A stretch of 64,000 nucleotides of DNA from Tigriopus japonicus (lineage: Eukaryota; Arthropoda; Copepoda; Harpacticoida; Harpacticidae). The stretch's first letter is position 1. Each line of letters opens with the position of its first letter. Both the position numbers and the translations under genes were made by a program. The notes beneath the pieces were generated by a model that ran no database searches, was not told the origin of the DNA, and saw nothing but the letters and a program-made list of their open reading frames with translations. The stretch spans positions 2,844,538 through 2,908,537 of the forward strand of contig CM021321.1 of assembly GCA_010645155.1 (NCBI GenBank), written 5' to 3'. Below, piece by piece: positions 10,380 through 20,283 of this stretch.

Positions 10380-12540
10380 AAGCTCGTTTCTGTGCTACAA
10401 TTTTTTAAAACCTTTTTCAAAACAAGCTTTTGAAAGAGTACAAAAGATGGCGTAGTAAGACCAAAAATATTAGAATTGGATGAATCTGATCCAAGAAATT
10501 TACGGTAGATCCTTGGAACAGCTTTAGCCGCAATAATCTACGTAATAAGATGAGCAGTGAGAAAAAGGTTGTTGATTTTGTGCTGCGTAGTGTTGCGCCG
10601 CCCTTTTCTGGTGATTCTGTTCTTTCCTGTTCTGCGGTCGATCAAATATTTCGAACGGTCAGCTGCTCCGCAACAAACGGGCGAGAATGAGATACGATCG
10701 TAAAATTTCATTGAAGCAGCTCGACACCAGAGGCCATGACCGAGCCACGGGGGAAGCAATCAGGCCCAGCTGATGTTTACTGAGCTTTCCTCATTGTTTT
10801 CAACTCTTATAGTTGTACTGCCACGAATATAGTTCACTATTGATGAGATTTTATCTGGATAGTTTATTGCGACAAATTATTTTCGTCATTACGGCTACAG
10901 AAATACGTCATGTGATAAGAGTGATGGTGATCTCCACAGATCGAACAGATACAGGTATCTGATGAACTGGGATGGAACTCTGTTTTTGTGCATGTCAGAT
11001 AGTGATCCGTGTCAAAAATTTCTTTGAAGATGCGCCTTCGTTGGTTAGGGTTAGTTGGAATGTTCGAAATAATACGGCTTCTCCAAAAGCTGGAGGGAAT
11101 CAAAGGGATAAAATCCTAAATTGGAGGTTCAGGGAAGGTGTCAAAAAGAGTGAAACGAATTCCCGCGTATCCGGGGCCAAGGTTAATGTTTGATGTCCGG
11201 TATGGGGCAAGTTGTTTTAACCAAGTTTCTTGTGTTGTGGTGGAGGTTAAAAAATGAGTTATTGCATTGTTAGAAATGTATGGAATTCCAAGGTATCGTT
11301 TTAGAAATTTTGTAAGAATGGCGTTGGTTGAATTCCACATGTTCTGTGATATGGCTCCACAGATCCATACAGGCAGAGCATATTCAAATATCGGAAGAAT
11401 GTACTGTATGTTTGAAAAACCTGCATGACTAATGTGAAAGGGAGGAGGTGTAAGTTTAAACGGGGAAAAGAAATCCAATTCGAGCACGAGCCTTGAGGTT
11501 GATGTCTCGCAGATGTGATGATGAGACCAGTTGTGACGAAAATTTGACCCCAAGATAGTTGAATTCATTCACTCTTTCGATCTGAGAGGACATGAAAGAA
11601 AATAAACATGCTGGTAATCGTCCTCGGTGAAATACCATAATCTTTGTCATGTCAGTGTTGACTTCGAGAAGATTTTCACGGCAGTAATCACTTAGTTAGT
11701 TTAGCGCGTCTTGTAAGTCTTGTGGTGAATATCCCATCAAAACTAAATCATCCGCGTACATGAGAAGCGGGATTCTTTTCCGATGTAGCCAAACCCCCTT
11801 GTGTGTCATTTTATCAGGTAGGTCATTGATGAACAGGTTGAAAAAGGAGGGTGAACAAGGATCGCCTTGGGGTACGCCATTTGTCGAGAAAAAACTTCTT
11901 GACATGCGTTCCCCAGATTTCACCCGTAAAGATGTGGTCTGTAGCATGTTGGATTTGAGGAGCACAAACGGGACTGGAATATTCAAGGCCTGAAGTTTCG
12001 TGGCCAATCTATTCCTGCAAATTGTATCAAATGCCTTTCGAAAGTCAATAAATGCAACATAAGTCCCTTGTTTTTTTGTTAAGCGCTGTGATGTCACTTC
12101 TCTGAGTAGAGATGTTGCGCCAACAGTGACCTTCCCTCGGACAAATCCAAATTGAAAGTCTGTCAAAATCTTACTTTTTTGTACAAAAGATGTAAGTCGC
12201 TCATTCTAAGATTCAGATTCTTCTTCTTCAGATTTTAAGAGTACGTATATTTCAATATGAAGTCGGAGAAGAAGTGGTTGGACAAAGAAGTAGAACGAGA
12301 AAAACCGGAATTGGTATTAATAGTAAAGGAGTAAATTGGCAGGAACAAGACTGAGGCAATTTAAGACTTAGCATATTTACCAAATATGATGTCAAAAAAG
12401 TACTTTTTTATGCATGGTTGACTTTTTATCAAGCTTTGGTAGATAATAGTACTTGAGCCTTGCAATGGAGTTCCAAAAGTAATAGTAAATTTTTTATATT
12501 TTATGCTTTCATTAAAACAAGAGTTGACTTTGACCGACTT
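10380..12540. repeat. dispersed repeat split by a retrotransposon insertion
   Basis: Three blocks, about 10380-10535, 10790-10855 and 12330-12540, match in order and inverted orientation a nearly continuous stretch at 23580-23990. Shared strings include GGATCTACCGTAAATTTCTTG, GTGAACTATATTCGTGGCAG and TTGATAAAAAGTCAACCATG (as read in the 23.6 kb copy). In this copy a minus-strand non-LTR element interrupts the second gap, and about 250 bases of other DNA (10540-10790) interrupt the first. Family identity is unknown. Confidence 0.6.
10860..12240 (-). pseudogene. frameshifted non-LTR reverse transcriptase
   Basis: Read on the minus strand, the order is FQFGFVRGKVTVGA, FIDFRKAFDTICRNRL, GVPQGDPCSPSFFNLFINDLP, LLMYADDLVLMG (frame 12166-11696). 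A frame change follows to KIMVFHRGRLP and FNYLGVKFSSQL (11650-11456), then LPIFEYALPVWICG and FLKRYLGIPYISNNA (11568-11116), and finally a terminal zinc knuckle CICSICGDHHHSYHMTYFC (10864-11103). At least two frameshifts or stops break it. The tail GTCGCAATAAAC lies at about 10861-10872. Architecture and the FLKRY...SNNA block put it in the same clade as the copy at 8.1-9.7 kb, but it is clearly diverged. It has no endonuclease, so it is 5'-truncated. Confidence 0.85.
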
Positions 12541-12559
12541 TTTTGGGGGGGGGGGATTT

Positions 12560-12840
12560 TTTATTACCGATATAATGAATGGGATTCCCTGTAAAAAGAG
12601 TTAATGATTAATATGATAATGATGATGATTTTTTTTATTCAGGAATGATTGTTTTTTGTTCGCTCATACATTATATAGTTTATGTAATTAACGTTTGTAC
12701 GAAATTTGATCTACCAATGAGTTGTTATTGGCCGATCTGTACAACCCTTGAATAGTGGGTTGATCAGGAATAGTATTCAATAATTTATCCAACCCTGCTT
12801 TAAAAGCTGTTAAGAGGATCAGCTCCTACTTACTGTTATA
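12560..12840 (-). repeat. 3' fragment of a second non-LTR family
   Basis: This is the opposite-strand counterpart of 27941-28130 and closely similar to 17310-17540. Shared landmarks are GGGATTCCCTGTAAA, TGATCTACCAATGAGTTG and AATAGTGGGTTGATCAGGAATAG. It is the C-terminal coding end and short 3' UTR ending in a GGTAATAAA-type tail. It breaks abruptly at about 12835 into the repeat that follows. Confidence 0.65.
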
Positions 12841-12844
12841 TATA

Positions 12845-13195
12845 TTTGTTAACGTGTAACCTTGTGTTTCCGATTTTTGAAAGCTGTCAGAATTTCAAGT
12901 TGGTACTTTTGCATAATCTGATATTTTCGTAGTTTATTCGCTGCACCGCTTACCTACTTGCCTTGAGTACCAAGTAACGGAAAAAGACAATTTGATCAAA
13001 ATTATTCCGCATCATCGTTGATCTAGAGCACGGGTCGGCAACCGGTGGGCCGCGGCCAACATGTGGGCCCAAGGGTGATCGTTGGTGGGCCCACGAGCAA
13101 TGAGGAAGGTTCTTAGTAATGGTCCCAAGAGACATCCATAGTACTATACTCGTGGGCCCATGAACCTGCCACCATCTGAATGGCCCGGCTTTACC
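12845..13195. mobile_element. dispersed repeat carrying a truncated hAT MITE
   Basis: Bases 12845-13028 match 16850-17037 almost throughout (for example CCTTGTGTTTCCGATTTTTG and TACTTGCCTTGAGTACCAAG). At 13029 a MITE begins CACGGGTCGGCAACCGG after the target site ATCTAGAG, as in the 17.0 kb copy. It follows that copy through GAACCTGCCACC and loses similarity near 13195, so the distal TIR is missing. The shared insertion point means the host repeat was copied after the MITE inserted. Confidence 0.65.
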
Positions 13196-14611
13196 AAAAA
13201 AAGCAGTTTTGGCGCATTACTAGAACACAACTTTTGAAGTAAGAATAAATTTCTACAGAATGAAATTAAAAAGAAGCACCAAAAGCCTATAAATCTTGCA
13301 TAAAAAGCAAAAGAATAGTCTACGCAGACTTGGTATCTTAGTACTAGCATGCACTCCACGTTTTGAACTGGAAGAGTCTTACGCTAGTTCAAGGGACAAC
13401 AAAAATGTTCGATCACACACACGTGTGTTGACAAAATTGCTTTCTTAAACGGGACCAGACCCTCCTACAAATTGAAATAATGAACGGAACTCACAATATC
13501 ATTAGGTGAGGATTCTCATATGTTGACCTTTTGCTTTCCGCATGTTCGGGTGCGCCGTCAACCGTAGATTTCGTCGTCGGTCGATTGCTAGTCTCCTAAT
13601 GCAGGGTCTCTATGCAAAGAAAGAGCACTTTCCTTTGATTACTTCTCTTCACGGGAAGGCTAAATACCCATAGTTCATTGCTCTTTTGAGTTACCGAGGT
13701 AACTTTTCTTTTTTCTTCGTGATCGCCTAAATCCAATCTTTTAGATTTTTTACCACACAAATTGCCACTGCCAGGAAATTTGACTTTAATGAAAATAGCT
13801 AAGTAATCACATTAAAAACTCCTATTTTTTCCACATACCAGAATTTGGGACCACAACGGAGCCTCTCCAACTAATTCAAGGTTTCCCAATTCGTTTAGCA
13901 AAAAGTGGCCTAGCTTCGCCCAAAGTCATGTCCAATCCTCCAATTAAAGTTATCCTTGGTCAGCCGAACACGAAATTGTCACATGTAAAAAGCAAGTTTC
14001 TTAGTTCTGGACTTATCCAAATTGTTTTAAGCACATCTTCTTGATGAAATCTTTTTGAATTGAATGCTTCGTATTATGGATAATTTCAAAAGTTATCCAA
14101 GGATCGCCAGGTTGCAAAATTTGGTTTCCAAGTACATACATACTTAACGGTGTTGAACATGGCAAGAACTAAGAGGTTTTCTTAATGTAAGAATGAAAAG
14201 AAAGAGTTACGTGTTGGCCTGGCCCCTTTTTGCGGTACTGAGGCGAGGGTCGTAAATCAACGGAGAGCTTGGCAAAATGGCATAACATGGTCCGGACGTC
14301 ATCATTTGAACATTATGTTGTAAACCATTGTTACTAGGTCTGAATATGTTTTGGGTGATTTTACGTCAAGTAAAACGTTATATCACGTGATTGAACTCGC
14401 AACCCAACGTACCTGATTACCACATATTGGCCAATTCGTTCTTTATCCCAATAGTTTCCTGGTTTGTTTCGGGGGAATACATGGCGAAGTAAAAGCTGGA
14501 AACCTGTTTTTCATATACTCGTTGGAACTGAAGTGATTTTTAGCATTATCACGAAGGTAAATATCTGCGAGTTTTCTTTGAATCTTCATCAGTGTCATAT
14601 CCAATCCCACA
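13196..14611. other. intergenic, 5' flank of first G-alpha gene
   Basis: No gene or clear repeat is seen. The sequence is AT-rich with short open frames only. The promoter and 5' UTR of the G-alpha gene starting at 14612 must lie in the distal part, but no core element is distinct enough to place. Confidence 0.35.
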
Positions 14612-15756
14612 ATGAATTGTTGTGCCTCCGAAGAGGTCAGAATGAAGCGCAATTTGAGCCGAGTGATTGATCGCAAGATCAAATTGGACAAGCGCGAATC
14701 CCGACGAGAAGTCAAGCTTCTACTTTTGGGTCCAGGAGAATCGGGCAAGTCCACTTTGCTCAAGCAACTCCGATTCATCTACGGTATGGGATACAAGCCC
14801 AATGAACGCCTTCATTTCGTCCCTTTGATTCATCTCAACATTTTGACGAACATGCAAGATCTGCTCAAGGCCATGTGCGCCCTCAAAATGAACCCCGATG
14901 AGCCCGAACTCATCCCTGTTATGAAACAAGTCCGCAAGCACTCGTTGGCTGCGGTCAATCTTTTCGAAAATACCCAACTGGTCACTGACATCCGATGCCT
15001 GTGGAAGGACTTGGGCGTCCAAAGATGTTTTGAGACTCGCAACAAGTTCCACTTGTCCGACTCTGCTAAATACTTTTTGGATAATGTAGACCGCATGTCC
15101 AACGTGTCGTATATTCCATCGGAAGAGGACATTGTCCATGCTCGAGCTCCCACTATCGGGATCACGGAGTTCACTTTCAACCTGGAGACGCGATTTCGAA
15201 TCGTCGATGTCGGGGGTCAGCGGAACGAAAGGCGCAAATGGATTCACGCCTTTGACAATGTCACTGCCATTTTCTTCGTCATGGCGCTTTCGGATTATGA
15301 TCAGACTCTGGTGGAATCGCCCCAAGAAAACCGATTGCAGGAAAGTTTGGCTCTGTTCAAGACGGTGGCCGATTTTGAATGGTTTCAAAACACTTCGTTC
15401 ATCTTGTTTATGAACAAAACGGACGTGTTTGAGCGGAAGATATCTCACACGCATCTTCGAGATTTCTTCCCAGACTTTAAAGGTCCAGATTATGACATCA
15501 TGGCCGCCAGACAATACATTCGAGACCTTTTCTTGTGTCTCCGATGCGTTTTGTCCACTTACCATTTCTTCACATGCGCCACAGGTATAATCAATGCATT
15601 ATCCAGATTATGTATATGCAAAATCCGTCTGTAAATGCCCCCATGAACTTTCGTCTCTTTTTTTACTTTTCAGATAAGGACAACATCGAGTACGTGTTTG
15701 AAACGGTGAAGGATTCAATCTTACGACAGAACTTGATGCTCCTACACATGTTATGA
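14612..15756 (+). CDS. divergent G protein alpha subunit, non-canonical C-terminus
   Basis: Heterotrimeric G-protein alpha subunit, acting at the plasma membrane downstream of GPCRs (family knowledge). Exons are 14612-15584 and 15674-15756; the 89-nt intron splits a phase-1 Asp codon right after TCAT; 351 residues. MNCC supplies cysteines for palmitoylation but there is no Gly2 for myristoylation. Seen: P-loop GPGESGKST (40-48; family GAGESGKST or GTGESGKST, so residue 41 is Pro), switch I RAPTIG (Arg178, Thr181), switch II DVGGQRNERRKW (catalytic Gln203), NKTD (268-271) and TCAT. All catalytic residues are kept, so it is probably functional. The body is closest to the Gq class, but the C-terminus ends LMLLHML, unlike Gq (EYNLV), Gi (CGLF), Gs (YELL) or G12/13. 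No Cys at position -4 means no pertussis-toxin site. A Gq-type paralogue follows 4.5 kb downstream on the same strand. Confidence 0.93.
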
Positions 15757-16849
15757 GATGAATCCTTAATCTGAGGCCAAGACCGGTTTTGCAACAACAA
15801 CTTCAGTACCATGTTTCACGTTGAACGTGCTCAAATCTTGCTTGTACTTTTATGAGTAGTACCTCATTTGGCCTGCTGAAAGTTATTGGTAAACGTTAAG
15901 CACTCGAATGCTTTGCCAAAAAAAACAATTCCATTGCAGAATGCTGTCGGTTCGAATTTTAAAGTACTTTGCACACACCATAGTTCAAATTTTGTCTCAT
16001 GATATGGTAAATACATCGAATCAAGGAAAGAGGCCACAATCAATTATAACATTGATGAATATGGATATGTTGACACAAAATACCAAAAAATGCTGATTGC
16101 GCGAGTTGTAACCCTTTTTATAATAATGATACGTTTATTGCGACTATAGTCATGTCAGGTGGTAAGAGTAAAATGTAATTTTAAGATACGCATATTTACT
16201 TTTATAATGTTTATGAATTAAACTGTGTTGACGAGACTTACCATGACCCAACTACGGATGGTAATAGCTAGCTATTTTACTGTACTGTATATGTATGTAT
16301 TTGGGCATCTCTAACTCGATTTCACAATGAAGGGAGTTCAACTGACACTTATTTGATAGGCCACCAATCACATGGAGTTGAATTTTCAAGTTTGAGTTAG
16401 TTGGGATCTTAGAAAGAACAAAGATTTTACAAAAAGAGGTATCTGTTTTTCAAAACTTTGCTTACAAAAATGTTTTTATCGTCCTCGACATCTTTTAAGT
16501 CCAAAAATTGTACTTCAAAAACTTCAGGTTGTAAAACTGTGTTGTTTCAAAAAGAAAAGTTTTCTTTTGAGGACACTAAAATGTCATGAGCTTTGTCACA
16601 AATATCATCATTCCAAAGTATCTGCAATGCTTTTCTGATCAGAGAGGATGTTTCCAAAACCTCTGCCATAATGTGAAATTGTGGGTCACATTTTACCACA
16701 TTGTAGATTCTTTAGAGTATACCAAACTCATGTGAGGCTGACGGGCCTCTAGTTTACGTATACTCACCCTAATTGTCGTGTTAGAAATGCAGCACATGGT
16801 GAGGGTTTTTCGAAAACCATTATTATGACTTATACTCTAAAAAATATTA
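15757..16849. other. 3' flank with a retroelement tail fragment
   Basis: Mostly unannotated AT-rich DNA. At about 16130-16165 the minus strand reads ACCTGACATGAC...AGTCGCAATAAAC followed by GTATCATTATTATAA, matching the 3' terminus of the element at 8.1-9.7 kb. This is a severely 5'-truncated copy of at most a few hundred bases. No gene is seen. Confidence 0.5.
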
Positions 16850-17037
16850 TGTGTTAACGTGTTGCCTTGTGTTTCCGATTTTTGAAAGCTGTCACAATTA
16901 AAAGTTTAGAAAAACATTTGCATAATCTGATATTTTCGGAGTTTATTCACTTCACCGCTTACCTACTTGCCTTGAGTACCAAGTAACGGAAAAAGACAAT
17001 TTGATCAAAATTATCCCGCGTCATCGTTGATCTAGAG
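16850..17037. repeat. dispersed repeat, second copy
   Basis: Near-identical to 12845-13028, sharing GTGTTTCCGATTTTTGAAAG, TGCATAATCTGATATTTTCG and CTACTTGCCTTGAGTACCAA. It ends at the target site ATCTAGAG where a MITE is inserted. Class unknown. Confidence 0.65.
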
Positions 17038-17257
17038 CAATGGTCGGCTACCGGTGGGCCGCGGGCCATGTGAGGGGCCAAGGGTGATCGTTGGTGGGCT
17101 TACGAGCAATGAGGGAAGTCCTTAATAATGGGCCGAAGAGACATTCATAGTACAGTACTTATGGGCCCATGAACCTGCCACCATAATGTGTGGTGGGCCC
17201 CGCCATCACCAAACCAAATTTGGTGGGCCTTGACACAAAAGCGGTTGACGGCCCTTG
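17038..17257. mobile_element. hAT-type MITE with perfect 8-bp target duplication
   Basis: The 220-bp element starts CAATGGTCGGCTACC and ends GGTTGACGGCCCTTG, inverted relatives of each other. It is flanked on both sides by ATCTAGAG (17030-17037 and 17258-17265). The interior is rich in GGGCCCA/TGGTGGGC motifs. The same family is at 13029, 32651 and 60740. CAGGGGTCGGCAACC-like ends and 8-bp duplications are typical of hAT superfamily elements. It has no coding capacity. Confidence 0.85.
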
Positions 17258-17309
17258 ATCTAGAGCATGGAAAACATAATACGTGGAATCTTCTGCTCCG
17301 GCGTTCTTT

Positions 17310-18050
17310 TTTTGTGGGTTGCAGATTATTTTATTACCGCTACGAGGAATGAGATTCCCTGTAAAGAAAGTTAATCACTAACGCTACTGCATAAGATATA
17401 AAGATAAAATTACAGTTTATATGAAATTTGGTCTACCAATGAGTTACTGTTGGCAGATTTATACAACCTTTGAATAGTGGGTTAATCAGGAATAGCATAT
17501 AAAAATTTGTCCAATCTTGCCTTAAATGCTGTAAGAGGATCAGCTCCTACATATTCCCTACGAAGACTAATGGGTAACAAATTGAACAATGAAGGAGCCC
17601 GATAAAGAAGAGAGGAGCACTTCATTGATTGAACTAACCTCGATTCCCTTGGATTTGGAGGTGCTATCAGAACGCACGTAAAAGCTCTAGGATCGCTACA
17701 ACTGATCTCAAAGCCTGGGTTAGGACAGAGCCCATGAATGCTCTTAAAAACATACAGTATCAGATACCTTTCGTACCTTCTCTGAGTACTGTACAACCCT
17801 AACTTCTGGAGCCTCTCCCAATACGAGAGCTCTCTCATTCCTGTGATGTTCCTCGTAAAACATCTTTGGACCTGCTCGACCTTTTACAAACCTGCCGAGC
17901 TCATTGGGTCCCAAATGGATGAGGCATATTCAAGATGAGGCTGAACAATCCACTTGTACAGAGTTAGTATCGTAATACTAACTTTGGGCCTAAAAGTACG
18001 ATAGGTGTAGCCAACGTCTGAAGTGCCTTACCCTCTTTCAATTGGATATG
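17310..18050 (-). pseudogene. C-terminal half of a non-LTR reverse transcriptase
   Basis: Minus strand reading gives the RT thumb region: YKWIVQPHLEYASSIWDP, an in-frame stop, KVEQVQRCFTRNITGMREL, then the open frame 17838-17482 with YWERLQKLGLYSTQRRYER and ...SIHGLCPNPG, ending after [17 protein letters not shown] and FKARLDKFLYAIPD. This is the classic C-terminal pattern of jockey-like elements. The 3' end near 17310-17400 matches those at 12.6 and 28.1 kb. 5'-truncated and interrupted, so non-functional. Confidence 0.8.
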
Positions 18051-20283
18051 CTCATCGAACTTTCCAGCATTTTGATGACAACTACTTAATCCTTCATGGA
18101 TGATACCGGCTCAAAATCTCTACCTCCATTTATCTCCCAAAAAAATTGTCTGAAAGAGATGTAGTTGTAACAATTGTTTTTCATCCAAAAAAATCCGGAA
18201 GTGTCAATTCAAATCACATTGCTGAGTATGGGAAACAAAGTAAGAACAGGTGATTTTATTCCCATCTTCAACAAGAGTAATGACATTGTTGATTATTTAT
18301 AACATAAAGACTGAATCTTGAATTTTGGTCAGCGTCGAGAGCTGTTATAAAATTGAGTATTCTAAAGTATATTCAAATTTGACATCAATATCCATTCCGA
18401 CCATGATGACTGAAGGAAAAAAATCAAGCAATTCAATGAGGAACAATGCAACTTTTCTTCATTGAGAGCAGATGTTCTCTTTAGACTCGTCTTGTTTTTT
18501 AAGGTTGGATTATTGTACACTTCAGCTCAATTTAAGGCTGATCAAGATAAGAAGGTCAAAAGGAACTAATCATTTATGGCAGACCTCATTACAACTGCAT
18601 TTGAAGCTTTTCAGACGCCCTTTGTTGTACATTCCGTCATTAATGAGGTGAGCACATGGATCTCGATCTCATGTTGCCCTTTAATGGCAAGGCCGGTGTG
18701 TTTTGTGCGTTTGAAAGCATCATGACATACGACATGATTTCTATAATCAATAAGTTCATGAAAAGCAACTCATGAAGTGTTTGCCCAATAGAGTGATTGT
18801 TAAATCGTGATGAGAGAGTTGCAGTTCTTAGTCAGATGCAAAGGGCAATCATAGGTGGAATCTTGAAGTTGTTGTTCTTCTTCTTGTAACAAGGCCACTA
18901 CGAAAAGATAAGAAGAAGCCGCCAACGTTGCCAATGCCTGAGTCAAGTCTCATTTGCGAGTGTGAAAACGGATCATAAAATCTAATGATCTGCAAGATGT
19001 TGATGATTATGCTCGCTGGGTTCAGCAGGTCGTTGTGCTTGCACTTGTTAGTTAGTCGATTTTGGTGAGTCGGTAAACACAAGTCTGAACAATATTCCTC
19101 CCTCCCTCTTTCCCTTGCCTGCCTGCCTGCCTATCTTCATGCAAATATACATACATCCTACAAAGTATATACCCTATAGCCTATATTTACTCGAGACCAA
19201 TCAGTTCGTCTATCATTTTCGTCAGTCACTCAATTGGGAGTCCGGCGTTTAGAACTCCACAGAGCACTACGTACTTACTGGTAGATCCAGTGAGGACGCA
19301 AGTACTACGTACTTCCTGCGAACGTGTCTAGTGAGTGCAGTGCTCCTTGCCCTAGTAGGTAGTACTCTATGAATGGGAAAGATCGATTCTGGAGTGAATG
19401 TGCCTTTGATGCCTTCCAAGCAACTCTCGAAATGGGAACAGATAAGATAAAAGTCCTTCATGTCTACTGCAGGTATTCTGTCGGCTGACGCGGTACGTTC
19501 CAATTAGGTGTGAATTGTTCCTTGTTGGTCTTGAAATCTGGTCTGATGGTCTGGAGTGGTCCAAGCCTCCTTTTTACTTGGCCTTGTTCCTGAATGTTAT
19601 AACACGAGGCGAAGAGCACGATAGGAACTCGACTCAACTCAATGGAACCCTCAAACTTGGTCAATTCCAAGATTTCCAGATGCCATGCATGAAGAGAAGG
19701 AGTGAATCATCAATTGACCAAACTAAAAAAAACGGACAGATCCTTGGCACCTTCGGCTTTTTGGCCTCAAACATGGCCGCCCCAAGGTAACACGAACCTG
19801 CCCAAAGAGTGTGGCAAGACGACGACGACGACGACAATGACGAGGTGTGAGTGCCTGATTGATTTGACAGTGTACAAAATAGACTTTGAATGCCCTCATT
19901 GATAGCAAGAGATAGGAAGGAGCTTGAGTGATTTCATCCATCTTTGAGGGGGTAACACACAGGTCTTATTCGGCTAACTCACGACTAATCATAACAGATA
20001 GACGCCGATAGCGTTGGCCTCTCTCCATCTCATCAGCGTTGACAGAGTGAACACATAGCACATATCAGTTTCTTTCCAGCCGACTCATAACTGACTGATT
20101 CCCGACAGAATACCAGATAGTCAGTAGATATCATCGATGATCGGAGGCCTTTGTTCAACCTCGGAGTAGACATGGAGATCAGCTCCTGGCACAGTCTCGT
20201 TTAGACCCTTCCTCTACACCAAAATCCCTTTAGACCAGATCCCTCAACTGGAACAATTGGACCATTCTTGCTCGTCTCCGGAG
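18051..20283. other. spacer and 5' region of the Gq-type gene
   Basis: No recognisable gene. Near 19255-19350 short imperfect repeats of AGTACTACGTACTT/CACTACGTACTTACT occur, and 19829-19847 holds a short (ACG)n run. The distal ~300 bases are probably the promoter and 5' UTR of the gene at 20284. Opposite-strand open frames here have no recognisable content. Confidence 0.35.

Noticed and set aside
14720..15565. 281-codon minus-strand open frame
   Set aside because: Antisense shadow of the G-alpha exon; no domain.
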